Assembly: GCA_902362435.1 (NCBI GenBank)
Contig: CABIWW010000004.1
Coordinates: 62,001 to 126,000 of the forward strand
Direction of reading: 5' to 3'
Source of the DNA: Eubacteriaceae bacterium
Lineage (GTDB): Bacteria; Bacillota; Clostridia; Peptostreptococcales; Anaerovoracaceae
DNA length: 64,000 nt
In this document: piece after piece, positions 32,800-40,285 of the stretch
Layout: each line of letters begins with the position of its first letter
How positions within the stretch are numbered: position 1 is the first letter of the stretch
Notes under the pieces: model-generated
The model's input: the letters and a program-made list of their open reading frames with translations, nothing else
Database searches by the model: none
Told to the model about the DNA's origin: nothing
Program-made: the position numbers and the translations under genes

Positions 32800-33459
32800 T
32801 TACGCGTTCCAGCGCTTTACATTATCAAGCAGCCAGCTGCACCACGCGTCCATCCCCTCGCCTGTCTTCGCCGACACAGGGAATATCTCAAGACCGGGAT
32901 TTCTCATATGCGCATATTCTCTGACCTTTTCCATGTCGAAATCGAAGTACGGCAGCACATCGATCTTGTTGATTATCAGTGCGTCGCACACGTTGTAGAT
33001 CAGCGGATATTTCAGCGGCTTGTCATGCCCCTCCGGTACCGAAAGTATCGTGACATTTTTAACAGCTCCTGTGTCGAATTCAGCAGGACATACCAGATTC
33101 CCGACGTTTTCCAGCACGGCCAGATCCAGGCCGTCCGTGCCGAGCTCTGCAAGTCCCTGCCTCGTCATTTCCGCATCGAGATGGCACATCCCGCCCGTAT
33201 GCAGCTGGATCGTCTTCACCCCTGTCTCCGAGACTTTGACTGCATCGACGTCCGAATCTATATCTGCCTCCATCACGCCTATTTCTATCTCGCTCTTCAG
33301 CCTCTCTATGGTCTTCAGCAGTACCGAGGTCTTGCCGCTCCCCGGCGAAGACATCACATTCAGCAGAAACGTGCCTTCCTCTTTGAGCTGTGTTCTCAGC
33401 TGCTCCGCATCTGCGTCATTGCTCGCGAACACGCTCTGCCTGACTTCTATTATCCTCAT
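32800..33459 (-). CDS. hypB: Hydrogenase/urease nickel-insertion GTPase HypB
   Basis: 219 residues. SIMIBI-class GTPase: P-loop NVMSSPGSGKTSVL (34-47), Mg site EADIDSDVDA, metal-site GGMCHLDAEM (Cys-His of the intersubunit nickel/zinc site), ENVGNLVCPAEFD and the base-specificity NKID. The N-terminal His- or Cys-rich nickel store of some HypB proteins is absent. With HypA it loads nickel into [NiFe]-hydrogenase precursors. It follows hypA after 21 bases. No hypCDEF or hydrogenase structural gene is in the window. Confidence 0.95.
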   Translation of the reverse strand: MRIIEVRQSVFASNDADAEQLRTQLKEEGTFLLNVMSSPGSGKTSVLLKTIERLKSEIEIGVMEADIDSDVDAVKVSETGVKTIQLHTGGMCHLDAEMTRQGLAELGTDGLDLAVLENVGNLVCPAEFDTGAVKNVTILSVPEGHDKPLKYPLIYNVCDALIINKIDVLPYFDFDMEKVREYAHMRNPGLEIFPVSAKTGEGMDAWCSWLLDNVKRWNA

Positions 33460-33480
33460 AATGTCACATCCTTTGCTTTT

Positions 33481-33825
33481 TCAGCATGCTTCTATCTCTT
33501 TTATATTGCATTCATTTCCTTTGAGAAGGTACGTCCTGCCGCTGCCGCACTGCGGACACTGTCTGCCGAAACGCACCGTCTCATACCGTGCTCCGCAGTC
33601 TTCGCAGAACGTGACGGCCGGCAACGTCTCGATCTCGAGCTCCGCGTCTTCAAGAAGAGTAGTCTTTTTCCTGTAAAATTTCCAGCAGTCTTCGAGAAGC
33701 TCCGGTACGATGCCGCTGACTTCTCCAAGCTCCAGCGTCACTCTGCTGATCCTGCTCACACCGTTGTCCGCTGCCACTTCCGCGAGCGTCTTATTTATAT
33801 TGACGATTATACCGAGCTCATGCAT
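33481..33825 (-). CDS. hypA: Nickel metallochaperone HypA
   Basis: 114 residues. The N-terminal MHE motif supplies the nickel-binding His2. The zinc domain has the two pairs CEDC and CPQC. HypA delivers nickel to the hydrogenase large subunit together with HypB. The start lies 2 bases after the stop of the 900-residue flavoprotein gene and 21 bases before hypB, so the three genes form one operon. Confidence 0.93.
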   Translation of the reverse strand: MHELGIIVNINKTLAEVAADNGVSRISRVTLELGEVSGIVPELLEDCWKFYRKKTTLLEDAELEIETLPAVTFCEDCGARYETVRFGRQCPQCGSGRTYLLKGNECNIKEIEAC

Positions 33826-33827
33826 AG

Positions 33828-36530
33828 CTATTTCTTCCTCTTGAATTTTATCTTTATCGCACGTTTTGCAGCATAAGGCAGTATCGCCTTCATCTTGTCT
33901 TCCGACTTGTACATGCGGCTGGCTTCAGGAAGCTCTCTGTTCAGATGTATCGCATCGAACTCGCACTTCGTCGTACAGACGCCGCAGCCTATACACTGGT
34001 TCGGATCGACCGTAGTCGCACCGCATCCCAGGCAGCGCGCAGCTTCTTTCTGCACCTGCTCCTCAGTGAACGTGCATCTCATATCGCGAAAGCTCTTCTG
34101 CGATCCGCCGCTTCTGACAGCCGGGACATTGCGCTTTCCATTATCGTACGAATCCGGTTCGATCTTCAGATCATCTTTGTCAAGCGCGATGAAGTGTCTG
34201 AGATTTCTCCCCAGCGTGAGACTGTGTCCCGGATGCACGAATCTGTGTATCGACACAGCTGCCTCCTTACCTGCCGCTATCGCATCTATCGCGAACTTCG
34301 GCCCTGTGTATACATCGCCTCCGACGAATATATCTGCCTCTGCAGTCTGGTAAGTCACCGGATCTGCCTTGACCGTGCCGTTGGCGTTGAACTGCACGTC
34401 AGTACCGCTGAAAAGTCCGCCCGGCACTACGCTCTGACCTACAGAGAACAGCACATTGTCACACTCGGCCAGCAGTATGTCTCTCTCATCGTATACCGGT
34501 GCGAAGCGGCCTTCATCGTTAAATACCGATACGCATTTTTTAAGGATCACGCCTGTGACTTTTCCGCCTTCGCGAACGATCTCTTTCACGCCCCACGAAT
34601 TGCCGATACTGATGCCTTCCGCAGCTGCCTCTGCCAGCTCATCCCTGTCCGCAGGCATCATGTCAGCAGGCTCGAGCGCGAACATCGATACATCATCGGA
34701 TCCGGCTCTCAGTGCTGCTCTCGCCACATCGACCGCCACATTTCCACCGCCTATCACGACAGTCCTTCCGTGCAGACGTGTGCCGTTTTCATCGAGATTG
34801 AGCTTTCTGAGAAAATCTATACCGGACATGACACCGTCGCCTTCTTCGCCCGGAACTCCCGCAAGACGTCCTCCCTGCGCTCCTATAGCTGCGTAAAATG
34901 CCTCGTAGCCCTCCTGCCTGAGTGCAGCGATCGTGACGTCTCTGCCGACCTCAATGCCGCATCTGAACTCCACGCCCATCTGCCTGAGCACATCTATCTC
35001 CGCTTCTATCACATTTTTCTCCAGGCGGAATGAAGGTATACCGTTCATCAGCATGCCGCCCGGCCTGTTTTCCTTCTCGAAAACAGTGACAGGATATCCC
35101 TTCTGCGCGAGATAGAATGCTGCGGACATTCCCGCCGGCCCGGCTCCGATCACTGCGATCTTCTGAGTGAACGGCACGTTGTCCTGGTTGAGCATCTGAG
35201 GTATGTACCTGCTGTCGCTGTCGATCTCCTGCCATGCGATGAATTTCTTGATCTCATCGATCGCCACCGCTTCATCTATGCTCCCTCTGGTGCATTCGTC
35301 CTCGCACCTGCGGTTGCATATCGCTCCACATACCGCTGGGAACGGGTTTTCTGTCTTTATCAGCTTCAGCGCATCCATATATCTTCCCTGCGCCGCCATT
35401 TTTATGTAGCCCTGCACCGGAAGATGTGCAGGACAGGCTGTCTTGCACGGTGAAGTTCCCGTGTCATAGCAGTTTATCTGATTGGCATCTCTGTAATCCG
35501 GGCTCCACTTGTCCGGTCCCCATTTCGCGGCATCAGGCAGCTCGCGCTTCGGATATTCGATCTCGCCATGCGCAGTGCAGAGCTTCTGGCCGAGCTTAGC
35601 AGCTCCCGACGGACAGAATTCCACACATCTGCCACAGGCCACGCAGTTCTGCTTGTCGACCGATGCGATATATGCGGAACGCGACATATTAGGTGTATTG
35701 AACAGCTGCGACGTCCTGAGTGCATTGCAGACTCCGGGCGCGCAGTTGCAGATCGCGAAAATCTTTTCCTCTCCGTCGATATTAGTTATCTGATGCACGT
35801 AGCCGTTATCCTCCGAACGCTGCAGTATCTCCATGACTTCGTCTATATCTATGTAGCGTCCCTTGCCTGTCTCCACGAGATAGTCCGCCATATCACCGAC
35901 TCCTATGCAGAGATCCGCTTCTATGTCTCCCGTTCCTTCGCCTCTGATACGCTGCTGTCTGCGGCATGAACATGCACCCACCGCATATTTGTCCTTGTAT
36001 TTGTTCAGCCAGTGCGAGATATGCTCAACGCTCGCTGACTTCTGATCTGTCGGGATGGCCTTTTCCACGGGGATGACGTGCATGCCTATCCCTGCACCTC
36101 CCGGAGGCACCATCGGAGTCACTTTTTCGAGCGGCATTCTAGACATCTTCTCAAAGAAGTCCGCGATCTCCGTATGCTCTTCCACCTGCTCCTTGTTCAT
36201 CACCATGAACTCCGCGCATCCCGGCACGAACATCGGCAGCACGTACTGTTTGTGCCTGTCTTCGTTCTCCCAGTTGTATTCTATAAGTCCGATCACGCCC
36301 ATTTCCTGCAGCAGTTCTTCTGTCCTGGCCAGATCCTTGCCGCACCTGCCGGCGATCTCTTCGGCAGTCACAGGCACTCTCACCTTCATGGAAAGCGCCA
36401 CCTCTGCCATTTCATCTGTTACTACTCCTGCCAGACCCCAGTATTCGGGATCGTCGACCGTTACTTTAACTCCTATCCTGTCTGTTATCTTCTGTCCCAG
36501 CTTTATTATCAAATCACGCTGTTCTGACAT
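33828..36530 (-). CDS. Fe-S flavoprotein oxidoreductase, GltD/NfnB-like, multi-domain
   Basis: 900 residues. The N-terminal part (1-330) has a helical domain, a CSCRRQQ motif, CNCAPGVC and a ferredoxin-type cluster site CVACGRCVEFC. Residues about 370-440 have the GltD-like cysteines (CKTACPAHLPV, CGAICNRRCEDEC). The flavin domain begins IAVIGAGPAGMSAAFYLAQ (FAD), with a second dinucleotide site VVIGGGNVAVDVARAA (NADPH type). The C-terminus carries CLGCGATTVD and CIGCGVCTTKCEFDA, another cluster pair. This is the architecture of NADPH-dependent electron-transfer proteins (glutamate synthase small chain, NfnB). The electron partner is unknown; co-transcription with hypA-hypB hints at hydrogen metabolism. 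GAGGAG lies 8 bases before the start. Confidence 0.85.
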   Translation of the reverse strand: MSEQRDLIIKLGQKITDRIGVKVTVDDPEYWGLAGVVTDEMAEVALSMKVRVPVTAEEIAGRCGKDLARTEELLQEMGVIGLIEYNWENEDRHKQYVLPMFVPGCAEFMVMNKEQVEEHTEIADFFEKMSRMPLEKVTPMVPPGGAGIGMHVIPVEKAIPTDQKSASVEHISHWLNKYKDKYAVGACSCRRQQRIRGEGTGDIEADLCIGVGDMADYLVETGKGRYIDIDEVMEILQRSEDNGYVHQITNIDGEEKIFAICNCAPGVCNALRTSQLFNTPNMSRSAYIASVDKQNCVACGRCVEFCPSGAAKLGQKLCTAHGEIEYPKRELPDAAKWGPDKWSPDYRDANQINCYDTGTSPCKTACPAHLPVQGYIKMAAQGRYMDALKLIKTENPFPAVCGAICNRRCEDECTRGSIDEAVAIDEIKKFIAWQEIDSDSRYIPQMLNQDNVPFTQKIAVIGAGPAGMSAAFYLAQKGYPVTVFEKENRPGGMLMNGIPSFRLEKNVIEAEIDVLRQMGVEFRCGIEVGRDVTIAALRQEGYEAFYAAIGAQGGRLAGVPGEEGDGVMSGIDFLRKLNLDENGTRLHGRTVVIGGGNVAVDVARAALRAGSDDVSMFALEPADMMPADRDELAEAAAEGISIGNSWGVKEIVREGGKVTGVILKKCVSVFNDEGRFAPVYDERDILLAECDNVLFSVGQSVVPGGLFSGTDVQFNANGTVKADPVTYQTAEADIFVGGDVYTGPKFAIDAIAAGKEAAVSIHRFVHPGHSLTLGRNLRHFIALDKDDLKIEPDSYDNGKRNVPAVRSGGSQKSFRDMRCTFTEEQVQKEAARCLGCGATTVDPNQCIGCGVCTTKCEFDAIHLNRELPEASRMYKSEDKMKAILPYAAKRAIKIKFKRKK

Positions 36531-36627
36531 AGCGACACTCCTCTCGTTTTTCTCAGTTCGCTCCGTTTATTCACAGTGTCCCGTGATGCTGCACATCTGC
36601 GCACCGGAATCACCGTTTCTTTCCCTT

Positions 36628-36656
36628 ATTGTAGTTTTTTTGTCAATAAAAAGCAA
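36628..36656 (-). promoter_or_regulatory. Promoter of the flavoprotein-hypA-hypB operon
   Basis: Minus strand: -35 TTGCTT (36656-36651), 17-base spacer, -10 TACAAT (36633-36628). It gives a leader of about 90 bases. Confidence 0.6.
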
Positions 36657-36715
36657 TGATTTTCAAAATGAATGTAAGTGTAAACTGGAGATATCATGGA
36701 CAGTTTGACGCAGCG

Positions 36716-37001
36716 TTTTCAGCCAAAGATCATCATTTTGGCATACCTTACGGCTGAAATCTGGAAATCATATTCTCTGCTGCCATATGAAATACAAGTT
36801 TCCGATGACCTGCAGCATAAGCATCGCGACTGCTTCAGCCATACGACACTATATCCGCCTGCTTTACAGCTGAAATCTGGAAATATATATCCATTCCCAC
36901 CGCCGGATGACCTAGATAAAATCCCCTGCTCTGATATGTAAAAGCTATAATTTACATATTTCAGCCATAACGGACAGTCAGACACACACTTATGGCTGAA
37001 A
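36716..37001. repeat. Array of three hairpin repeats, ~120-bp period
   Basis: Three inverted repeats of the form TTTCAGC...GCTGAAA lie at 36716-36759, 36832-36875 and 36959-37001. The last has perfect 12-base arms TTTCAGCCATAA / TTATGGCTGAAA with 19 bases between. The units also share GCTGAAATCTGGAAAT (36753-36768 and 36869-36884, identical) and GATGACCT (36803-36810, 36906-36913), so this is a diverged tandem duplication and not chance. No ribosome binding site or plausible gene is present in the 36531-37119 gap. Function unknown: tandem small RNAs or a protein-binding array are possible. Confidence 0.75.
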
Positions 37002-37030
37002 CAGCTGCGACATACCACCCGTAAAACCAC

Positions 37031-37057
37031 AAAAGCGGACCGGTATTACCGGTCCGC
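37031..37057 (-). terminator. Terminator after the hisD-family gene
   Basis: GCGGACCGGTA-T-TACCGGTCCGC, 11 perfect pairs, followed by TTTT on the minus strand; about 60 bases past the stop at 37120. Confidence 0.9.
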
Positions 37058-37119
37058 CAGTTCTGTTCCTGATCCATGAGCGCCGTCAGATCCAAAGCCG
37101 ACTCTGCTCACATCTCACA

Positions 37120-38400
37120 CTATTTGTTTTTCTCCATCCTGATCTCTGCGGCACGCGCATGTCCGATCAGCCCTTCGCCTCTCGCCAGATTCGACACCAG
37201 CGGAGCGATACCCATCATCGCATCTCTGCTCATACTCTGATATGTACAGATCTTGAGGAATGTCCCGACCCATACGCCGCCTGTATATCTCGCCGCTCCC
37301 AATGTAGGCAGAGTGTGGTTCGGACCCGATGCGTAATCGCCGAATACCTCCGCGGTATTTCCTCCGATGAACAGCGAGCCGTAGTTTTTAAGTCCGCTGA
37401 CCACCCTGTCAGCATCAGCCTCTGCCACATTGACTTCAAGGTGTTCAGGCGCATATGCGTTCGCATATTCCACAGCTTCGTCCAGCGAATCTGCGATCAG
37501 TATCTCGCCGAAATCATTCCATGAGCTCCTCGCGATCGGCTCAGTTTCCAGAGTCGACAGCTGCACTTCGACAGCATCGATCACCGCCGCCCCGAGCTTT
37601 TCATCTGTGGTCACCAGTATACCCTTGGCTTCCTTATCGTGCTCTGACTGCGCCAGTATATCTGCAGCGAGCACCTCCGGATCCGCATTGCCGTCTGCGA
37701 TTATCAGTACCTCGCTCGGTCCTGCGACAAAATCTATACCCACCTTGCCGTAGCACTGCCTCTTGGCCTCGGTCACGAAGCTGTTGCCAGGTCCCACGAT
37801 CATATCCACCGGCTGTATCTGATCAGTCCCGTATGAAAAAGCAGCTATCGCCTGTGCGCCGCCGACAGCGTATATCTCGTCCACTCCCGCTACGTCCATC
37901 GCCACCAGAGTTTTCGGATGTATGCAGTCAGTGCCTTTTATCACCGGCGAACATGCCGTGACACGCTCCACGCCTGCGACCTTTGCAGGGATCCCCAGCA
38001 TCAGTGCCGTCGAATACAGCGGATACCCGCCTCCCGGCACATAGCAGCAGCACGATCCCACCGGTATCACTCTGTGTCCGAGCACTATCCCCGGCGACGG
38101 TGAGAAATCCTCAAGCGCTCCGACTGTCGCTCTCTGCGCCTTTGCAAAATTCTCGATATTCACAGCCGCTTTCTTTATATCTTCTATCTCCTGAGCGGAG
38201 ACTTTGTCGTATGCATCTCTGATCTCCTGCTCCGAGATCCTCAGCGCCGTTCTCTCACACCCGTCGAACCTGCGGTTGTACTCCATCAGCGCCGCGTCTC
38301 CGTTCATTCTGACATCTGCTATTATATCTCCGACTGTAGCCATCAGCCGGCTTCTGTCTTCTTCCGTTCTTTTCTTTGAAGGCTTCAATTCTTTTATCAT
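37120..38400 (-). CDS. hisD: Histidinol dehydrogenase family protein
   Basis: 426 residues, the HisD length. Zinc and catalytic motifs are present: YVPGGGYPLYSTALML, VGPGNSFVTEAKRQ, AGPSEVLIIAD, AQSEHDKEA, YAPEHLEVNV (Glu-His catalytic pair) and GPNHTLPT. HisD oxidises histidinol to histidine in two NAD-dependent steps. No other histidine gene is nearby, and the stretch AKRQCYGKVGIDFVAGPSE lacks the usual insertion of biosynthetic HisD, being closer to paralogues such as sulfopropanediol dehydrogenase HpsN. The substrate is therefore open. AGGAGG lies 8 bases before the start, and a near-consensus promoter and a strong terminator make it a single-gene unit. Confidence 0.85.
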   Translation of the reverse strand: MIKELKPSKKRTEEDRSRLMATVGDIIADVRMNGDAALMEYNRRFDGCERTALRISEQEIRDAYDKVSAQEIEDIKKAAVNIENFAKAQRATVGALEDFSPSPGIVLGHRVIPVGSCCCYVPGGGYPLYSTALMLGIPAKVAGVERVTACSPVIKGTDCIHPKTLVAMDVAGVDEIYAVGGAQAIAAFSYGTDQIQPVDMIVGPGNSFVTEAKRQCYGKVGIDFVAGPSEVLIIADGNADPEVLAADILAQSEHDKEAKGILVTTDEKLGAAVIDAVEVQLSTLETEPIARSSWNDFGEILIADSLDEAVEYANAYAPEHLEVNVAEADADRVVSGLKNYGSLFIGGNTAEVFGDYASGPNHTLPTLGAARYTGGVWVGTFLKICTYQSMSRDAMMGIAPLVSNLARGEGLIGHARAAEIRMEKNK

Positions 38401-38448
38401 GTCAGTACCTCCTGTGCTTTGTCTTTTATTTTATCGCTTTACTATATT

Positions 38449-38477
38449 AATATACAACAGTGCCTTTTCTTTGTCAA
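38449..38477 (-). promoter_or_regulatory. Promoter of the hisD-family gene
   Basis: Minus strand: -35 TTGACA (38477-38472), 17-base spacer, -10 TATATT (38454-38449). Close to the sigma-A consensus; the 34-bp repeat array begins about 34 bases upstream. Confidence 0.8.
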
Positions 38478-38510
38478 TACTGCCTGTTTCTCATACGTCA
38501 TTCCCATGTT

Positions 38511-38646
38511 CGATACGCAAAGGCGCACGCATGTCACATTCCGGCGCTATGCAAAAGTGCACACATGCCGCATCATGGCGCTATGCAAAGGCGCACGCAT
38601 TCTGTAACCTGGCGTTTTGCAAAAGCCGCACACATCATTCCCGCTT
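38511..38646. repeat. Four tandem 34-bp repeats upstream of the hisD promoter
   Basis: Units start at 38511, 38545, 38579 and 38613 with an exact 34-base period. The conserved half is CGCTATGCAAAGGCGCACGC and close variants; the other half varies, apart from an ending CGG or TGG. The last unit runs over the 3' end of the MFS gene (stop at 38635). The array lies just upstream of the hisD -35 box, so it may be a set of regulator sites. Phase of about three helical turns per unit would place sites on one DNA face. Confidence 0.82.
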
Positions 38647-40074
38647 CAGTGAAATGAAAACTCCGGCGATGCAGATCGCCGTAAAAACGATGAATGAAAC
38701 TCGTATCACCTTTATCAGCACGTCGGCCGGCACATCTGCCAGTGCCATGTCAGAAGCAAGCACCGTCACCGTTATCGTGACGATCACCATGCTAAACGTG
38801 TGCCCTATCGACCTCATCGTCGCCAGTATAGACGAGGCCACGCCGTAATCCTCCTTTTCCACGCATGACATCACTGCATTGGTATTAGGCGATGAGAACA
38901 TCGCGAACCCGAGACCGGTAACTACCAGAGCTGCTATTATGAACACTAGATGCGTCTGCAGCCCCGTAAATATGAACATGAACGTTCCCGCGGCACACAG
39001 CGCCATCCCCAGAGACGACATCCTGAACGGAGAGAACCTGTCCGAAAGCCGCCCTGCGACAGGTGAAAGCAGCGCCATTATCAGCGGCTGGAATATCATT
39101 ATCAGCCCGGCCGTCTGCGACGAATATCCCATCACCACCTGCAGATATATCGAGATCAGATAGCTGATCGCAAATGTGGCCCCGTAGTTCAGCATCGCCG
39201 AAAGATTCGAGAACGCATATCCTTTGTTTTCCCGAAACAGCCTGATATCCACGACAGGGTCCGCGCTTTTCATCTCATGACTTACGAATATGATGCCCGC
39301 TGCCGCACCCGCCGCGGCGACTGCGATATACACCGCGCCGTTTCCCGCTTCTGACAGACCGTACATCAGCAGGAATATGGATATCATATATATCACGTTT
39401 CCCGCCGCATCAAAGCTTCTCCTGCCCGCACCCGGGGCATGCGGCTCCGTGCGCTTTTCCGCAGGCAGCTTCATCAGTGCCGCTGCGAGCGCCACCACAC
39501 CGAGTATCCCTATGAACACGAATATCGACCGCCATCCAAAATTGTGATTGAGTGCTCCGCCTATCACAGGTCCCGCCGAAAGCCCCACATATGTCGACGC
39601 AAGGGAGTATCCCAGCGCCCTGCCGCGCTGCTCCCCTGGAAACGCACTGATCAGTACCGCCGTATTGGTGCTGAATATCATAGCCGCTCCGACGCCCTGC
39701 ATCACTCTGGATATCAGGAGCATCGCCATCGATCCTGACAGCAGAGCCGCGATGCAGCACGCCACGAACAGCGCGATGCCCGCTATCAGCACATTCCGTC
39801 TCGACGTGATGTCAGCCAGCCTGCCGAAAGGCACCGAAAACGCCGCTACCGACAACGTGTATCCGCTCACGAGCCACCCCATGCGTCCCGCACTCGCACC
39901 GAACTGCGATCCTATATCAGGTATCGAAAGATTCAGTGCGCTTCCCGTAAATGTCGTTATGAACGCCGTTATCACGACTACTGTTATCACTGCCCTCCGC
40001 AGATCTTTTTCCACGCGTTCCTTATCCACATGGCACTTTTCAGTATGACTGTTTTTCGCATGATTCTTTTCCAT
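38635..40074 (-). CDS. MFS drug-efflux transporter (DHA2 / EmrB-QacA type)
   Basis: Up to 479 residues with about 14 membrane helices, the DHA2 layout. Motifs: ALNLSIPDIGSQFG in helix 1, LADITSRRNVLIAG (loop 2-3 motif A), LISRVMQGVGAAM (motif B) and LGYSLASTYVGLSAGPVIGG (antiporter motif C). It likely exports drugs or metabolites by proton antiport. The ATG at 40074 has no ribosome binding site and lies only 6 bases from a TATAAT, so it would be leaderless; GTG codons 16 and 21 (the latter behind AAGGAA) are alternative starts. The first 25 residues are polar and His-rich and may not belong to the protein. Confidence 0.88.
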   Translation of the reverse strand: MEKNHAKNSHTEKCHVDKERVEKDLRRAVITVVVITAFITTFTGSALNLSIPDIGSQFGASAGRMGWLVSGYTLSVAAFSVPFGRLADITSRRNVLIAGIALFVACCIAALLSGSMAMLLISRVMQGVGAAMIFSTNTAVLISAFPGEQRGRALGYSLASTYVGLSAGPVIGGALNHNFGWRSIFVFIGILGVVALAAALMKLPAEKRTEPHAPGAGRRSFDAAGNVIYMISIFLLMYGLSEAGNGAVYIAVAAAGAAAGIIFVSHEMKSADPVVDIRLFRENKGYAFSNLSAMLNYGATFAISYLISIYLQVVMGYSSQTAGLIMIFQPLIMALLSPVAGRLSDRFSPFRMSSLGMALCAAGTFMFIFTGLQTHLVFIIAALVVTGLGFAMFSSPNTNAVMSCVEKEDYGVASSILATMRSIGHTFSMVIVTITVTVLASDMALADVPADVLIKVIRVSFIVFTAICIAGVFISLKRE

Positions 40075-40080
40075 ACGGTT

Positions 40081-40086
40081 ATTATA
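40081..40086 (-). promoter_or_regulatory. -10 element next to the MFS start codon
   Basis: TATAAT on the minus strand, 6 bases before the ATG at 40074, with no good -35 (TATTTA at 17 bases). If used, the transcript would begin at the start codon. The rest of 40075-40285 shows no gene. Confidence 0.4.
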
Positions 40087-40285
40087 TACGATATACGACA
40101 GATTAAATACAGTAAAAGGCGAGATACGTTTAAAAAATCAGCATGCCCGGCGCCCGGCAATGGCACTGCGTCCTGTATCCGGCACCGCATCCAATGTCAT
40201 GTGCTTCACGATCGCACTCGCCAGTTCATACCGCATGCCGGATCACACCGCACTCCTCTGCCATCCGATCGACAAACGTCCGGCG

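Noticed and set aside
36719..37030. A 103-codon minus-strand frame over the hairpin array
   Set aside because: Its apparent protein repeats merely follow the DNA repeats; the composition is odd (many Cys, Ser, Tyr) and no ribosome binding site is seen.
38460..38657. A short plus-strand frame over the 34-bp repeats, and a possible CRISPR array
   Set aside because: The 34-base units are directly tandem with degenerate copies, so there are no unique spacers; the frame reflects the repeat, and no cas gene is present.
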